From the NCBI RefSeq assembly GCF_014652895.1, contig NZ_BMZR01000004.1, forward strand, positions 1 through 40,605: a stretch of 40,605 nt of DNA, read 5' to 3'. Both the position numbers and the translations under genes were made by a program. Below, one piece after another: positions 25,684 to 34,454 of this stretch. The stretch's first letter is position 1, and each line of letters begins with the position of its first letter. Source of the DNA: Psychrobacter glaciei (GTDB lineage: Bacteria; Pseudomonadota; Gammaproteobacteria; Pseudomonadales; Moraxellaceae). The notes under the pieces are model-generated. The model saw only the letters and a list, made by a program, of their open reading frames with translations. It did no database searches and had not been told where the DNA came from.

Positions 25684-27993
25684 CTATCCAATAGTATAAG
25701 TATAGCTAGTTACATTGCCATTTGGTGAAGTGGCAGTAATCTTAACCTCATCCGTTGCCTGACAGTTTTTCAGCTTAAAGGTTGTAAAAGTACCCAAGTT
25801 ATCACCCGGCATACCAGTTGCTAAGTTAGCAGGTACTTTAGTAACACCTGATAGGGTAGCCTCACAAGTATTGTTTTTGCTTTCTACACTAATGTCGCCT
25901 ACAGGTGGATTTACAAACCTTGAAGAAACACCTTGACCTCTACTGTTTGTGGTTATCGTATACTCTATTTCTCCAACTTTTACGATTACCGTTGATCTCG
26001 GGTTAGCATCTGCTACTTCAATCACATATCCATTTTCTACCGCAACAATTTTAGCTGTTGGATCTGCTGAAGTTTGATCAATGCCTGCACCAGTTATCGT
26101 TGTACCAGAAGGCATAGGATTTAAGTCGTAAAAACCACCGCTATTCACTCTGAATGATATTAATGTGTCACTACTAAAAATAGCTTGAGGTGTTCGAACT
26201 GTAAAATTACCACCTTGATCTAAACTTCCCACAGTGAAACGCGTATCGTTACCGTTAGACAGCAAAGTAACAGCTTGATAACGTACTACCGTATCTAAAT
26301 CAGTGTTACAGCTATTCACTTTGTTAGGTGAAACAAACTCATTGATATACCTAGATTCGTACTGACGCTTTTTCAAATCAGACAATGATGGAAATTTTAA
26401 ATTGATGTACTTATCAATATTATTTTCACATGCATTGCTTGCCCCAGTTGTCAGTGGATAAGTAAACTCACCAACCTGAAAATCTCCGCTTTCATTATCG
26501 TCACGGAATGTATCACCGATATTATGAACTAATATATCAACACCTTCATCCCAAGCATTGTTTTCGTTCATATCGATATAATCTTTTTCACCTTCAGCAA
26601 CTGCTAATATGCTTACTCGCCCATCACCTGGACGCGGGTTTTGCGTTGTAAAGGTGACATCACAGTTGCCATCAACTGTGGCACAGCTAGATGTAATCTT
26701 GCCACCTTCTGCAGTGAAATTAATGACTGTACCATCTGGCACAGCATTACCGTTACGATCTACCATTCTTGCATTAATTTGAGCACTATCACCATCATAA
26801 GACCAGTCTAAAACGTTCTTTTCCCATGAGAGACTGAGGCCTGTCTGAGTAACTCGTGAGCTTGCTACTGTGATATTTTTTGATAAAGCATTTATTAAGG
26901 GGTCATCTACTAAAGATACTTCGATCTCTACTGGACCAGGCGTCGTACCAGGGAAGATAGGAACAACAACCTGACCACTTGCATCAGTTGTTGTTACATA
27001 TGACTGTTGGTTTCTATTTGGTCCAAAAGTAAGACCAAAAGGTGATTTTTCTAAAGATACTCTTACTTGTTCATTTGCAAGCGTAGTGGCTCCAGAATAT
27101 ACAGTAAATTCAGCTTGCCCTGTAGAGGATGAGCCACTCCCGCGAATACCTAGACTTACATCACTAGAAGTATAAATAATTGAAGTAGCTTCAGCAGATG
27201 CGACAATCACTGTAGTTGATTGTGTGGAATTGCCAGTCGTTGCAGATATTCGGACATTTCCACTACATAATGTTGTATCTAAATTAATAGCTTTAAAAAC
27301 TGCTTCAACCATTCCTTCACTATCAGACGTGACTTGTTCTGGTATTTGACCACAGCTGCTATTAAGGTTTACTAAGACACCACTTAAAATACTCCCCGCC
27401 TGATCAGTTACTTTCAAGCTGATAGGCGTTTGACCTCCTGAAGCCAAACTATTGGATCCAACTGTTATTGCTGATAAAGAGACGTTCGTCGCTTGAACTG
27501 AAAACGTGGTATTGGCTGTGGCAGACTGCTGCTCATAAGTCGCATTTGCTGATATAGTATATGCGCCCGAAACTTCTGCACTACTAGGTTTCAAGAATAT
27601 TTGCGCTATGCCTTCTGCATCTGTAAGAACTGAGCCTGATGTCGTTTGAGAAAGCTCTATACCCTCTGCATCAATATCAAAAGCAACTTTTGCATTTATA
27701 ATAGGGTTTTGAGTATCATCAACTACCTTTATCTTATAATATGCGCCTTCTAAACTAACTGAATTTATGACATTGCCATCAGCGTTAAAGAGTGCACCTT
27801 CAACAATATTGATGTCTCCAATAGTTTGTTCCCCACCGTCACCACCACCCGTCCCAGGTTGCGTCACACCCAAATCAGGTTCTGGTGCGACCGTATCAGT
27901 ACCACCGCCGCCACAGCCTGCTAGAGTTAAAGCCAATGTTAGCGCTGTAAATTGAAATAGTTTAGAGCTAAGTGGTAATGAGCTATATGACAT
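25684..27993 (-). CDS. Large Ig-like (Big-type) surface lipoprotein
   Basis: A 769-residue lipoprotein. Signal and lipobox TLAGCGGGG give a lipidated C27, followed by a Gly-rich tether. Then several repeated bacterial Ig-like (Big_1-type) units of about 90-100 residues follow: each shows a V-x-D-x-x-x-N-P-I-x-x-A-K-V-x-F opening strand and a T-D-x-x-G-x-A closing strand, clearest near residues 90-160, 190-265 and 300-380. Residues 474-485 (DMNENNAWDEG) and 498-509 (RDDNESGDFQVGE) match D-x-N/D-x-N/S-x Ca-binding loops. About nine cysteines are scattered and could form disulfides. A C-terminal domain of unclear type follows. I place the start at 27993, with GCGGAG about 11 bases upstream; an upstream ATG at 28047 would disrupt the signal peptide. 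An adhesion or surface role is inferred. Confidence 0.83.
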   Translation of the reverse strand: MSYSSLPLSSKLFQFTALTLALTLAGCGGGGTDTVAPEPDLGVTQPGTGGGDGGEQTIGDINIVEGALFNADGNVINSVSLEGAYYKIKVVDDTQNPIINAKVAFDIDAEGIELSQTTSGSVLTDAEGIAQIFLKPSSAEVSGAYTISANATYEQQSATANTTFSVQATNVSLSAITVGSNSLASGGQTPISLKVTDQAGSILSGVLVNLNSSCGQIPEQVTSDSEGMVEAVFKAINLDTTLCSGNVRISATTGNSTQSTTVIVASAEATSIIYTSSDVSLGIRGSGSSSTGQAEFTVYSGATTLANEQVRVSLEKSPFGLTFGPNRNQQSYVTTTDASGQVVVPIFPGTTPGPVEIEVSLVDDPLINALSKNITVASSRVTQTGLSLSWEKNVLDWSYDGDSAQINARMVDRNGNAVPDGTVINFTAEGGKITSSCATVDGNCDVTFTTQNPRPGDGRVSILAVAEGEKDYIDMNENNAWDEGVDILVHNIGDTFRDDNESGDFQVGEFTYPLTTGASNACENNIDKYINLKFPSLSDLKKRQYESRYINEFVSPNKVNSCNTDLDTVVRYQAVTLLSNGNDTRFTVGSLDQGGNFTVRTPQAIFSSDTLISFRVNSGGFYDLNPMPSGTTITGAGIDQTSADPTAKIVAVENGYVIEVADANPRSTVIVKVGEIEYTITTNSRGQGVSSRFVNPPVGDISVESKNNTCEATLSGVTKVPANLATGMPGDNLGTFTTFKLKNCQATDEVKITATSPNGNVTSYTYTIG

Positions 27994-28047
27994 GTTCTGA
28001 ACTCCGCATGAGCAGTAATTTTTTCGAGCAAATAAGTAAAATAGCAT

Positions 28048-28478
28048 TACACAGAATCATAATAGATTGGCAATGATACATAGATTTACATTAAAGCCAG
28101 TTGTATTAACAGATTGTATTAATTTTATAACAGCAACTTTACTGACTTTTGTTATAACTTACAACTAAAAATTAACCTTTACCGTTAAATAATCAATCAC
28201 ATAGTTCCCTCATTTCAGGTATAATAGCTCGCGTTGAAGCAGACAATTATCATAAAAATATTTGAGTATTCATTACTTTTATGGTATAAATGTCGGCTTT
28301 AAAATTTTCTGAATTGGTTAGCCTGTTATTTGCCTTTAGATGACAGTCATATCAGCTCAACCTTCATATAGTTTTGTTTGGTGCAAAGCTGCCGCTTGCT
28401 GTGTCCATGCCGCAAATACGTGCAACTTGCCCAGACTGGTATGAGAAAAACTCATACCTCATAGATTAGGAGTTCGCC
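28048..28478. other. Promoter and long leader of rpmB-rpmG
   Basis: About 430 bases, AT-rich near the lipoprotein start. A perfect TATAAT at 28220-28225 is a good candidate -10 box for rpmB, though the -35 region is poor; it would leave a leader of about 250 bases. A hairpin near the rpmB ribosome-binding site is listed separately. I see no coding frame. Confidence 0.45.
28438..28458 (+). promoter_or_regulatory. Hairpin before the rpmB ribosome-binding site
   Basis: GGTATGAG pairs perfectly with CTCATACC over an AAAAA loop. It ends nine bases before the TAGGAG ribosome-binding site of rpmB and could affect translation, for example feedback control by a ribosomal protein. Loop and placement are suggestive only; no protein-binding mimic has been shown. 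Confidence 0.6.
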
Positions 28479-28715
28479 ATGTCTAGAGTTTGCCAAGTGA
28501 CTGGAAAGCGCCCTATGGTGGGTAATAATGTTTCGCACGCAAACAACAAAACCCGTCGTCGCTTTCTACCAAACCTTCATAACCATCGTTTTTGGGTAGA
28601 GTCTGAAAATCGTTTTGTACGTCTACGTGTGTCTACCAAAGGTATGCGCACCATTGACAAACTTGGTATCGATAAAGTGTTAGCAGATATGCGCGCACAA
28701 GGTCAAAAAGTATAA
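28479..28715 (+). CDS. rpmB: Large ribosomal subunit protein bL28
   Basis: A 78-residue ribosomal protein of the 50S subunit. The start [29 protein letters not shown] and the block [26 protein letters not shown] are diagnostic. It lacks the extra zinc-binding cysteines present in some L28 forms; only C5 is seen. A strong ribosome-binding site TAGGAG precedes the ATG by seven bases. rpmG follows 134 bases later on the same strand, a standard pairing. The leader contains a small hairpin and the inter-gene space an 11-bp inverted repeat. Confidence 0.98.
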   Translation: MSRVCQVTGKRPMVGNNVSHANNKTRRRFLPNLHNHRFWVESENRFVRLRVSTKGMRTIDKLGIDKVLADMRAQGQKV

Positions 28716-28724
28716 GTGACGACT

Positions 28725-28766
28725 GGCAGCTTAAGGACATCGATTATCTTTGTTACTTAAGCTGCC
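28725..28766 (+). promoter_or_regulatory. Inverted repeat between rpmB and rpmG
   Basis: GGCAGCTTAAG (28725-28735) is the exact reverse complement of CTTAAGCTGCC (28756-28766), loop of 20 bases. It lies ten bases after the rpmB stop codon and lacks a following T-run, so it is a poor terminator. It may be an mRNA stability or processing structure that sets the L28:L33 ratio. Confidence 0.7.
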
Positions 28767-28849
28767 ATTCTGCTACATTTATTGTAGCCACTTAATTTTT
28801 TAGATCCGTACCTATCGTTTGAAGACCCCTCATTTACAGGAAAGCTATC

Positions 28850-29005
28850 ATGAGAGATAAAATTAAGTTAGTATCAACTGCTGGTACTGGGTATTACTAC
28901 ACCACTACCAAAAACAAGCGCACTATGCCTGGCAAAATGGAAATCAAAAAGTTTGATCCAAAAGTACGCCAGCATGTGATCTTTAAAGAAGCTAAAATCA
29001 AATAA
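28850..29005 (+). CDS. rpmG: Large ribosomal subunit protein bL33
   Basis: A 51-residue ribosomal protein beginning [20 protein letters not shown] and ending KEAKIK. The TKNKR segment and [14 protein letters not shown] are typical of L33. The zinc-binding CxxC pairs of the zinc-containing form are absent, so this is the zinc-free form common in gammaproteobacteria. CAGGAAAG precedes the ATG with good spacing. It is the second gene of an rpmB-rpmG operon and is closed by a strong terminator. The coding region is very short, so it is easily overlooked by length filters. Confidence 0.97.
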   Translation: MRDKIKLVSTAGTGYYYTTTKNKRTMPGKMEIKKFDPKVRQHVIFKEAKIK

Positions 29006-29021
29006 TTGCTGTTATTTGAAC

Positions 29022-29057
29022 AAAAAAAGGGTATATCAATTGATATACCCTTTTTTT
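29022..29057. terminator. Bidirectional rho-independent terminator
   Basis: GGGTATATCAATTGATATACCC (29029-29050) is a perfect 22-base palindrome, flanked by seven A on the left and seven T on the right. It ends rpmB-rpmG and, in reverse, the small acidic protein gene at 29150-29461. Confidence 0.92.
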
Positions 29058-29149
29058 ATTGCTGACGTTTTGACTATTTGTGCTTAACTTGCCTTACTAA
29101 CTTGCTCGCTATTATTAATAGCCATACAGAGATAGCTATGCAGATTAAA

Positions 29150-29461
29150 TTAACTATAGTGTGTTGGCTCTTTATCATAGACATGCGCATGCCATTGGCT
29201 CATCTGCTTTTGCATAATGACCTGAATCGCTGCATGAATCATGTGCTGACCTATCGCTTGCGTATCACTACCAAGCAACTCTTTTAGTTTTTCAGAAAAA
29301 TCAATGGTCATCAACGGCGCTTCATCTTGTTCAGCGTCACGCAATAACAATCGACCATCATCCGCCTCTACTAGCTCGAGTGTGGTCTCTTTGGCAAATC
29401 CTGCAAATTGATCGGTACTTTCGTTGTCTACTTCTATTTCATTATCAATGTCGTATGGCAT
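29150..29461 (-). CDS. Small acidic protein, unknown function
   Basis: A 103-residue protein, strongly acidic in its first half (DIDNEIEVDNE, VEADDGRLLLRDAEQDEAP), then an amphipathic region DFSEKLKELLGSDTQAIGQHMIHAAIQVIMQKQMSQWHAHVYDKEP. There is no signal peptide or membrane segment, so it is cytoplasmic. I do not recognise a family. AAGGAT upstream of the ATG supports the start, and the gene stands on the minus strand between two terminators. Conservation in relatives would confirm it as real. Confidence 0.68.
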   Translation of the reverse strand: MPYDIDNEIEVDNESTDQFAGFAKETTLELVEADDGRLLLRDAEQDEAPLMTIDFSEKLKELLGSDTQAIGQHMIHAAIQVIMQKQMSQWHAHVYDKEPTHYS

Positions 29462-29654
29462 TCACGTTATCCTTATTATCCCGTTTATCGCTGCAAAGAA
29501 ACCCTAATAATTCATTTAATAAAGCTAGCATTTGACAGTAACGCGGGTAAAACTATCTTACTCATACAATGGACGCTTTGACCTTAGAATTCAAGGGCTG
29601 TCACGCAAGTCTTACATATCAATGCAACTTTCGCCTGCTGACGCTGCAAACCAA

Positions 29655-29966
29655 TTAACGCCAATAGCGTAGTTTTGCGATGGTGAATAAGAAAGCCACA
29701 AACATGCCAAGGTAATACATGAGCTTTAACTCTAGCGTTGGATCTCGATATTTAAATGGCAAGGCAACGGTGGCAGTAGCAGTCGGAAATATCAACAGCA
29801 TAAGCAGCCAGTTTTCGATGACATTTAGCCAGCCTTGAAAATCTGTACCATGACGCAGTGATGCCAGCCCTAACAGCAGACACGCGATAATTAAGCTGGT
29901 AAATAAACCATTTGGTAAGTCTTTTGGATAAATAATGTTAGCAATCTTGGTCGGTATGATTCGCAT
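29655..29966 (-). CDS. Small membrane protein, unknown function
   Basis: A 103-residue protein with three hydrophobic segments (about 22-38, 50-68, 82-98) and a basic N-terminus. It contains GTDFQGWLNVIENWLL, with the polar linkers short. There are no recognisable family motifs and no signal peptide. The start ATG at 29966 is the first in frame. It is in a run of small minus-strand genes after the rpe gene cluster; no operon evidence beyond position, since about 150 bases separate it from the next gene upstream. Confidence 0.6.
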   Translation of the reverse strand: MRIIPTKIANIIYPKDLPNGLFTSLIIACLLLGLASLRHGTDFQGWLNVIENWLLMLLIFPTATATVALPFKYRDPTLELKLMYYLGMFVAFLFTIAKLRYWR

Positions 29967-30112
29967 GTAAAATTCCAGTCATGCTTATAGAGCATGACTT
30001 AATGATGAAAAAGTGTGTAAAAACCGCTTATGAAACATATTGCCATATTAGGGTCTGTTGAACATTCATAAGGTTATAGCTATTCAGCAACCTCATCTTA
30101 GCGACTAAAAAA

Positions 30113-30469
30113 TTAACTATAAGTGCCCATCAACCATAGTATCGATATACAAGAGGTTAAATAGCCCAAGCTAATCGCATTCCAGCCTTCTATATGTGTG
30201 CCTTTGACCTTGTTAAATATGCGTGACCCTATCCAGAACAACAGCGGAATACCTAGCATAAATGCAGGCACGATGACCGCAGCGTGGCGTAATACTTCGC
30301 CAGTATCATCACCTACCATGAGACGAAAGCCGTAACCTGCCAAGCTTAAGACAAGCGCAAACATAGCCAAGCCAATGGTAATACCTTTGGGTACTAAGCT
30401 GCGTTGCTGCGCTGTGCTTGCCACTGGTTCAGGTGACGCTGACGAGTTGATTGAATTTTTTGTGTCCAT
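30113..30469 (-). CDS. Three-helix membrane protein, unknown function
   Basis: A 118-residue protein with a polar, serine/glutamine-rich N-terminus (about residues 1-27) followed by three hydrophobic segments (about 28-50, 62-84, 94-115). The loop sequences are LMVGDDTGEVLRHAA and SRIFNKVKGTHIEGW. I do not recognise the family. AGGTGA precedes the ATG by about five bases, so the start is well supported. It is on the same strand as rpe but 130 bases downstream of it; whether they share a transcript is not clear. Confidence 0.62.
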   Translation of the reverse strand: MDTKNSINSSASPEPVASTAQQRSLVPKGITIGLAMFALVLSLAGYGFRLMVGDDTGEVLRHAAVIVPAFMLGIPLLFWIGSRIFNKVKGTHIEGWNAISLGYLTSCISILWLMGTYS

Positions 30470-30599
30470 ATTTCACCTACCTTTACGGAACTTGCTGTTA
30501 GGCATCGTTATAAGTTATACAGCACATGTTAATACTTTTTTGCCCCAGTGGTACTGGGTCAATTTTGCTATCACGTCATACGGCAGTTATTAGCAGTTA

Positions 30600-31289
30600 T
30601 TAGCTATTATTGGCCAATGCAAGCTCTACACGCATGGCATCGATAGCAGCCTTATAGTCTTCTTGGTTAAATATCGCAGAACCAGCGACAAACATATCAG
30701 CGCCCGCTTCAGCGATGGCTCGGATATTACTGGCTTTGACACCACCATCGACTTCTAACCTGATATCACGACCACTGGTAATGATTCGTTGACGAACTTG
30801 GCGCACCTTGTCCAAAGTACCTTCAATAAACGACTGACCACCATAGCCAGGATTGACACTCATCAGTAGAATCTGATCCACTTTATCCATGACATAGTCT
30901 AAATAATGTAATGGCGTCGCTGGGTTCAATACTAAGCCACATTCAGCACCGCCATCTTTGATGAGCTGCAACGAACGATCAATGTGTCCACTGGCTTCTG
31001 GATGAAAAGTAATAATGCTCGCACCTGCTTCCAAAAACTGCTCAATCATACTATCAACAGGTGACACCATCAGATGTACGTCGATAGGTGCATCAATGCC
31101 ATAGTCACGCAGTGCCTTACAAATCATACTACCAAACGTCAAATTGGGTACGTAATGATTATCCATTACATCAAAATGAATCACATCGGCACCTGACTCT
31201 AATACCTTTTCAACTTCTTCGCCTAAACGTGCAAAATCAGCTGAGAGTATCGACGGTGCAATAAGATATGGTTTAGAAGGACTGATCAT
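30600..31289 (-). CDS. rpe: Ribulose-phosphate 3-epimerase
   Basis: A 229-residue TIM-barrel enzyme that interconverts ribulose 5-phosphate and xylulose 5-phosphate in the pentose phosphate pathway. [46 protein letters not shown] and LEVDGGV are all canonical, with the metal-binding His/Asp residues intact (H in VIHFDVMD, D in FDVMD, H in DVHLMV, D in EVDGG). Length is as expected. In many gammaproteobacteria rpe is followed by gph, but here the next gene downstream is a small membrane protein. Confidence 0.97.
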   Translation of the reverse strand: MISPSKPYLIAPSILSADFARLGEEVEKVLESGADVIHFDVMDNHYVPNLTFGSMICKALRDYGIDAPIDVHLMVSPVDSMIEQFLEAGASIITFHPEASGHIDRSLQLIKDGGAECGLVLNPATPLHYLDYVMDKVDQILLMSVNPGYGGQSFIEGTLDKVRQVRQRIITSGRDIRLEVDGGVKASNIRAIAEAGADMFVAGSAIFNQEDYKAAIDAMRVELALANNS

Positions 31290-31384
31290 AATTGAGCTAC
31301 CTAATTTTGTTGGAATAAAAGAATACTAAGAACTGACTTAAAAAACTTAAGCCTTTAAAGCAATAACCTTAAGGAATTAAACCA

Positions 31385-31879
31385 CTAGCGCTGTTTATAT
31401 TGGGTTTTACAATAAGCACGACCAACGCCAAAATCTCGTTTCGCTTGATGTTTGGTAGCACGGTTGCTCACGCGCTGACGCCATAATCGAAAGGACGACG
31501 GCTTTAGCTCTTGGCGCATGAGCTTAATCACGCCAGCTTCATTAAGACCGTAGCTATGCTCGATCGCGCCAAATGGTGTTCTGTCTTCCCATGCCATCTC
31601 TATCACTCGCGAGACTTGGGTCTCATCAAGCACTCTATCACCAGCGTCATTGATATTTTTTGCGATGAACTCATCTGAGTTAGCTTTAGAGACTTGGTTG
31701 CCATTTTCAGTAATACTGGTGCGTTGTTTATTTTTTAGAGCCGCATCCATATCAGCTTGCATAGTCGCGAGTGCTGATTGCGCATTTTTAGACTCTGGAT
31801 GAGTGTCACTTATTGAATGGGTGTCACGTATTGAGTTCGCATCGGAATTAGATGCTGTTAAATCTTGATAACTTGCCAT
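31385..31879 (-). CDS. DUF2805 / TIGR03643 family protein
   Basis: A 164-residue protein. The C-terminal 80 residues hold the family core: VIEMAWEDRTPFGAIEHSYGLNEAGVIKLMRQELKPSSFRLWRQRV, then RATKHQAKRDFGVGRAYCK, a helical, basic, DNA-binding-like region. The W/R-rich motif and the ...EAGVI.LMR... helix are characteristic of this family of unknown function. The first about 80 residues (many N, D, S, T) are variable and probably disordered. It lies between rpe and the S-formylglutathione hydrolase gene, all minus strand, with spacers of 64-95 bases; co-transcription is possible but not shown. Confidence 0.8.
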   Translation of the reverse strand: MASYQDLTASNSDANSIRDTHSISDTHPESKNAQSALATMQADMDAALKNKQRTSITENGNQVSKANSDEFIAKNINDAGDRVLDETQVSRVIEMAWEDRTPFGAIEHSYGLNEAGVIKLMRQELKPSSFRLWRQRVSNRATKHQAKRDFGVGRAYCKTQYKQR

Positions 31880-31943
31880 AATTTTACCTTTTAAACATTA
31901 GCGCGTGTTGAGCGGCTTAGTGAAAAGAGTTCGATATCGACGC

Positions 31944-32849
31944 TTAGCTAAGTTGTGCCATGCGCCAATGATGTTCGATATGGTCGTTGATAATGCTCTG
32001 AATAAAATAATAACTATGGTCATGACCTGCCTGATAACGCAATGTTAAAGGCTGCTTGGCTTTTGTACAAGCGTCTTGAAGTTTGGCTGTTTGCAGCTGC
32101 CCTTCTGCTAAAAAATTATCCGCAGCGCCTTGATCGACCAAGATGCTGGCATACTGTTGACCGACCTTTTCGATCATCTTCGATGCATCGGCTTGTGACC
32201 ATAGTGATTGGTCTTCACCAAAATACTCAGTATAGGCAGCTTGCCCCCATGCCGATTCACTAGCGGCACAGACAGGTGATAAGGCGGAGACACTGACAAA
32301 CTTACTTGGGAATTTAAAACCTAACAGTAACGCCCCGTGACCGCCCATGGAGTGTCCAGTGATACCCATGCTATGAATGGGAAATTCTGAGCGCAGCAAA
32401 TCGTATAGCTCATCGACGATGTAGCTTTGCATATTGAAATGCTCTGCCCACGGCTGTTGTGTCGCATCCACATAGTAGCTTGCGCCCTGACCGACAAAAT
32501 AGCGCTCATCGTTCGGCACTTCACCGCTGTCACCGTCACTGCCGTCACCAGTTTTAGGAGAGGTATCTGGAGCAATAAATATCATACCAAGCTCGCTACA
32601 TTTTTGTTGAAAATGCGCTTTATGGGTGACGTTATCGGCATTACAGGTCAGACCAGATAGATATAAAACGGCAGGACATAACCGCCCTGCGAGCGCTTCA
32701 TCAGGCAGATAAATACTGAACGTCATCGGCGTTTTCGTCGCTGTCGATTGATGACTATAGTAATGCTGCTCGCCGTCAAAGCAACGGTTCACACTCTTTT
32801 GTGTGAGCTGGCTGTTAGCAGACAAGCTTTTATTATAAGTATTGTTCAT
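31944..32849 (-). CDS. fghA: S-formylglutathione hydrolase
   Basis: A 301-residue serine hydrolase of the esterase D family that splits S-formylglutathione to formate and glutathione, in glutathione-dependent formaldehyde removal. The nucleophile is S167 in GHSMGGHGAL; the acid/base residues are expected in the later GADNFLAE (D) and GHDHSYYF (H) segments, as in the family. The early FGH-type block YLSGLTCNADN with GLTC fits. The first about 20 residues are a variable extension. No adhC-like dehydrogenase gene is adjacent, so the pair may be elsewhere. It is upstream of the DUF2805 gene on the same strand. Confidence 0.93.
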   Translation of the reverse strand: MNNTYNKSLSANSQLTQKSVNRCFDGEQHYYSHQSTATKTPMTFSIYLPDEALAGRLCPAVLYLSGLTCNADNVTHKAHFQQKCSELGMIFIAPDTSPKTGDGSDGDSGEVPNDERYFVGQGASYYVDATQQPWAEHFNMQSYIVDELYDLLRSEFPIHSMGITGHSMGGHGALLLGFKFPSKFVSVSALSPVCAASESAWGQAAYTEYFGEDQSLWSQADASKMIEKVGQQYASILVDQGAADNFLAEGQLQTAKLQDACTKAKQPLTLRYQAGHDHSYYFIQSIINDHIEHHWRMAQLS

Positions 32850-32951
32850 GAGTAACTTCCTCTTTATCCAAGGTAAAATAAACGATGGCCTATAAAAAGC
32901 GCTTTATAAGGCAAAAAGCACATTGATAACAAGTCAAATAGCGCTCAAATT

Positions 32952-34454
32952 TTAATCAATATCACTGGTAGCATCCACTGGCAAGTTAAAGGTACTGTTG
33001 GAAGCGGTGTTTGCAGTATTACTGGGTAAAATATTAACGGTGGTAGAACCCGCATTATTCGTAATGCTAGCGACTGGTGGACGGGTTTTATCAAACAATA
33101 CTTGCTCAAACGCAGGTAGCGCCGTCTCCATTAGGCTACCAATCACCATCTGTGGCTCTGATGGCTCAAAACCCATCACACTTTCGCGCTCAGTCACTCG
33201 TAAGCGGGCATCCTTAAAGGCGGATTCAAAGCTGGTATTTTCACGCAGGCTTTCAGCAAAGAACGCTTGCCCAAAATAAGTCATTTCTGCCGTATTGGTG
33301 CAGCCAAACGAAGCTTTATCAGCTGCTGAGGCAGTAATCACCACTGTGGTCGGTGAGGCCAATTCATCGATGAACGAGCCTGAGTAACACGCTGATACGA
33401 CGATGACACGCCAGCGAATACCTGAAGCATCCAAAGATTCACGCAACCAGGTGGCATCTAAATTATCTATCGCAAGTGGTGGATTCGCCAATTGCACAAT
33501 ATCTTCAGTACCGTGTGAGGATAGCGTGAGAAACAGCACATCTTCATCGGCATTCATCTGCCGACCAATTCTTTTTAAGCCGCGCAAAATACTGGTCTTA
33601 GTCGCAATTGGTTCATCGAGCCAGCTGTACTGATTATTAATGAGTGAGAGCGAATGACCGCTGGTGCCAAAGCGCACATCGAACAGCTCACGTACTTTAT
33701 TAATCTCGGAGCGAAAAACATTTTGATCAGAGAACCCAGCCACACCCATAAAGTACCAGTCAGTCTTGCCATCGATACTTGGATCAATGCCATCAAGCGC
33801 TTGTTGCAACAGACGTGGCTGCTCGTACAATGCAGCCTCTTCTAACACCGGTTCTACAGGAATTTGCTTGAATATGGGTTGATCAGCGACATTACGCTGC
33901 CAGATAGTCAACAGTGCCACTGCGCCTACCAGCACAATAATACGCTCCCACCATGGTGTGCGCATGCGACGAGAAAAAATCCACAATAAGGCAAGCGTCT
34001 GCCATAAGAACAGCACTAAAAACAGAATGGGTAAAAATGAATAACTCCAGTCCGGCAGCCAACCATAACTGCCAAAAAACTGCACCAGACTTTGTAACAA
34101 TGCCGACAAGGTGTCAGCAACCAACCATAGCACCACAGGCACAAAAACCAGCGCTTGATTGCCCGCTCGCCGTGCCAAAATAATGCCACTCAATAAAATA
34201 ATCATCGGCCAAATGAGATAGCTGACCAATCCTTGCTCATTAAAAATACTGCCGCCTTCAGCAGCCAGCCATGAGAAAAGCACGTTGCTACCAAGTGCCA
34301 ATAGCGCGAAGACTGCAAACTGAATAAAGGTGGGCTTAACCCAAGAAAACGCGCGCGTTGACCCCACTAGCATCCATAAAGTTGCGATAATATTGGCAGC
34401 GAAATTGAGTGAAAAGCGCTGAAGCGATACGGTTTTTAGCGACGTAAGTGACAA
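32952..34454 (-). CDS. Membrane-anchored C13 (legumain-like) peptidase
   Basis: A 500-residue protein. Residues 15-185 contain about five membrane segments; the rest is soluble and carries a caspase/legumain-fold peptidase of family C13. The catalytic dyad is H314 in FLTLSSHGTED and C356 in IVVSACYSGSF, followed by VITASAADKASFGC, a typical C13 arrangement. The last about 50 residues are a Thr/Asn/Ser-rich tail. Substrates are unknown. Family members in bacteria are found with membrane or envelope roles; one branch is linked to rhomboid-like/membrane proteins, but this is not readable here. The gene is transcribed alone from a 318-base region shared with the htpG terminator. Confidence 0.86.
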   Translation of the reverse strand: MSLTSLKTVSLQRFSLNFAANIIATLWMLVGSTRAFSWVKPTFIQFAVFALLALGSNVLFSWLAAEGGSIFNEQGLVSYLIWPMIILLSGIILARRAGNQALVFVPVVLWLVADTLSALLQSLVQFFGSYGWLPDWSYSFLPILFLVLFLWQTLALLWIFSRRMRTPWWERIIVLVGAVALLTIWQRNVADQPIFKQIPVEPVLEEAALYEQPRLLQQALDGIDPSIDGKTDWYFMGVAGFSDQNVFRSEINKVRELFDVRFGTSGHSLSLINNQYSWLDEPIATKTSILRGLKRIGRQMNADEDVLFLTLSSHGTEDIVQLANPPLAIDNLDATWLRESLDASGIRWRVIVVSACYSGSFIDELASPTTVVITASAADKASFGCTNTAEMTYFGQAFFAESLRENTSFESAFKDARLRVTERESVMGFEPSEPQMVIGSLMETALPAFEQVLFDKTRPPVASITNNAGSTTVNILPSNTANTASNSTFNLPVDATSDID

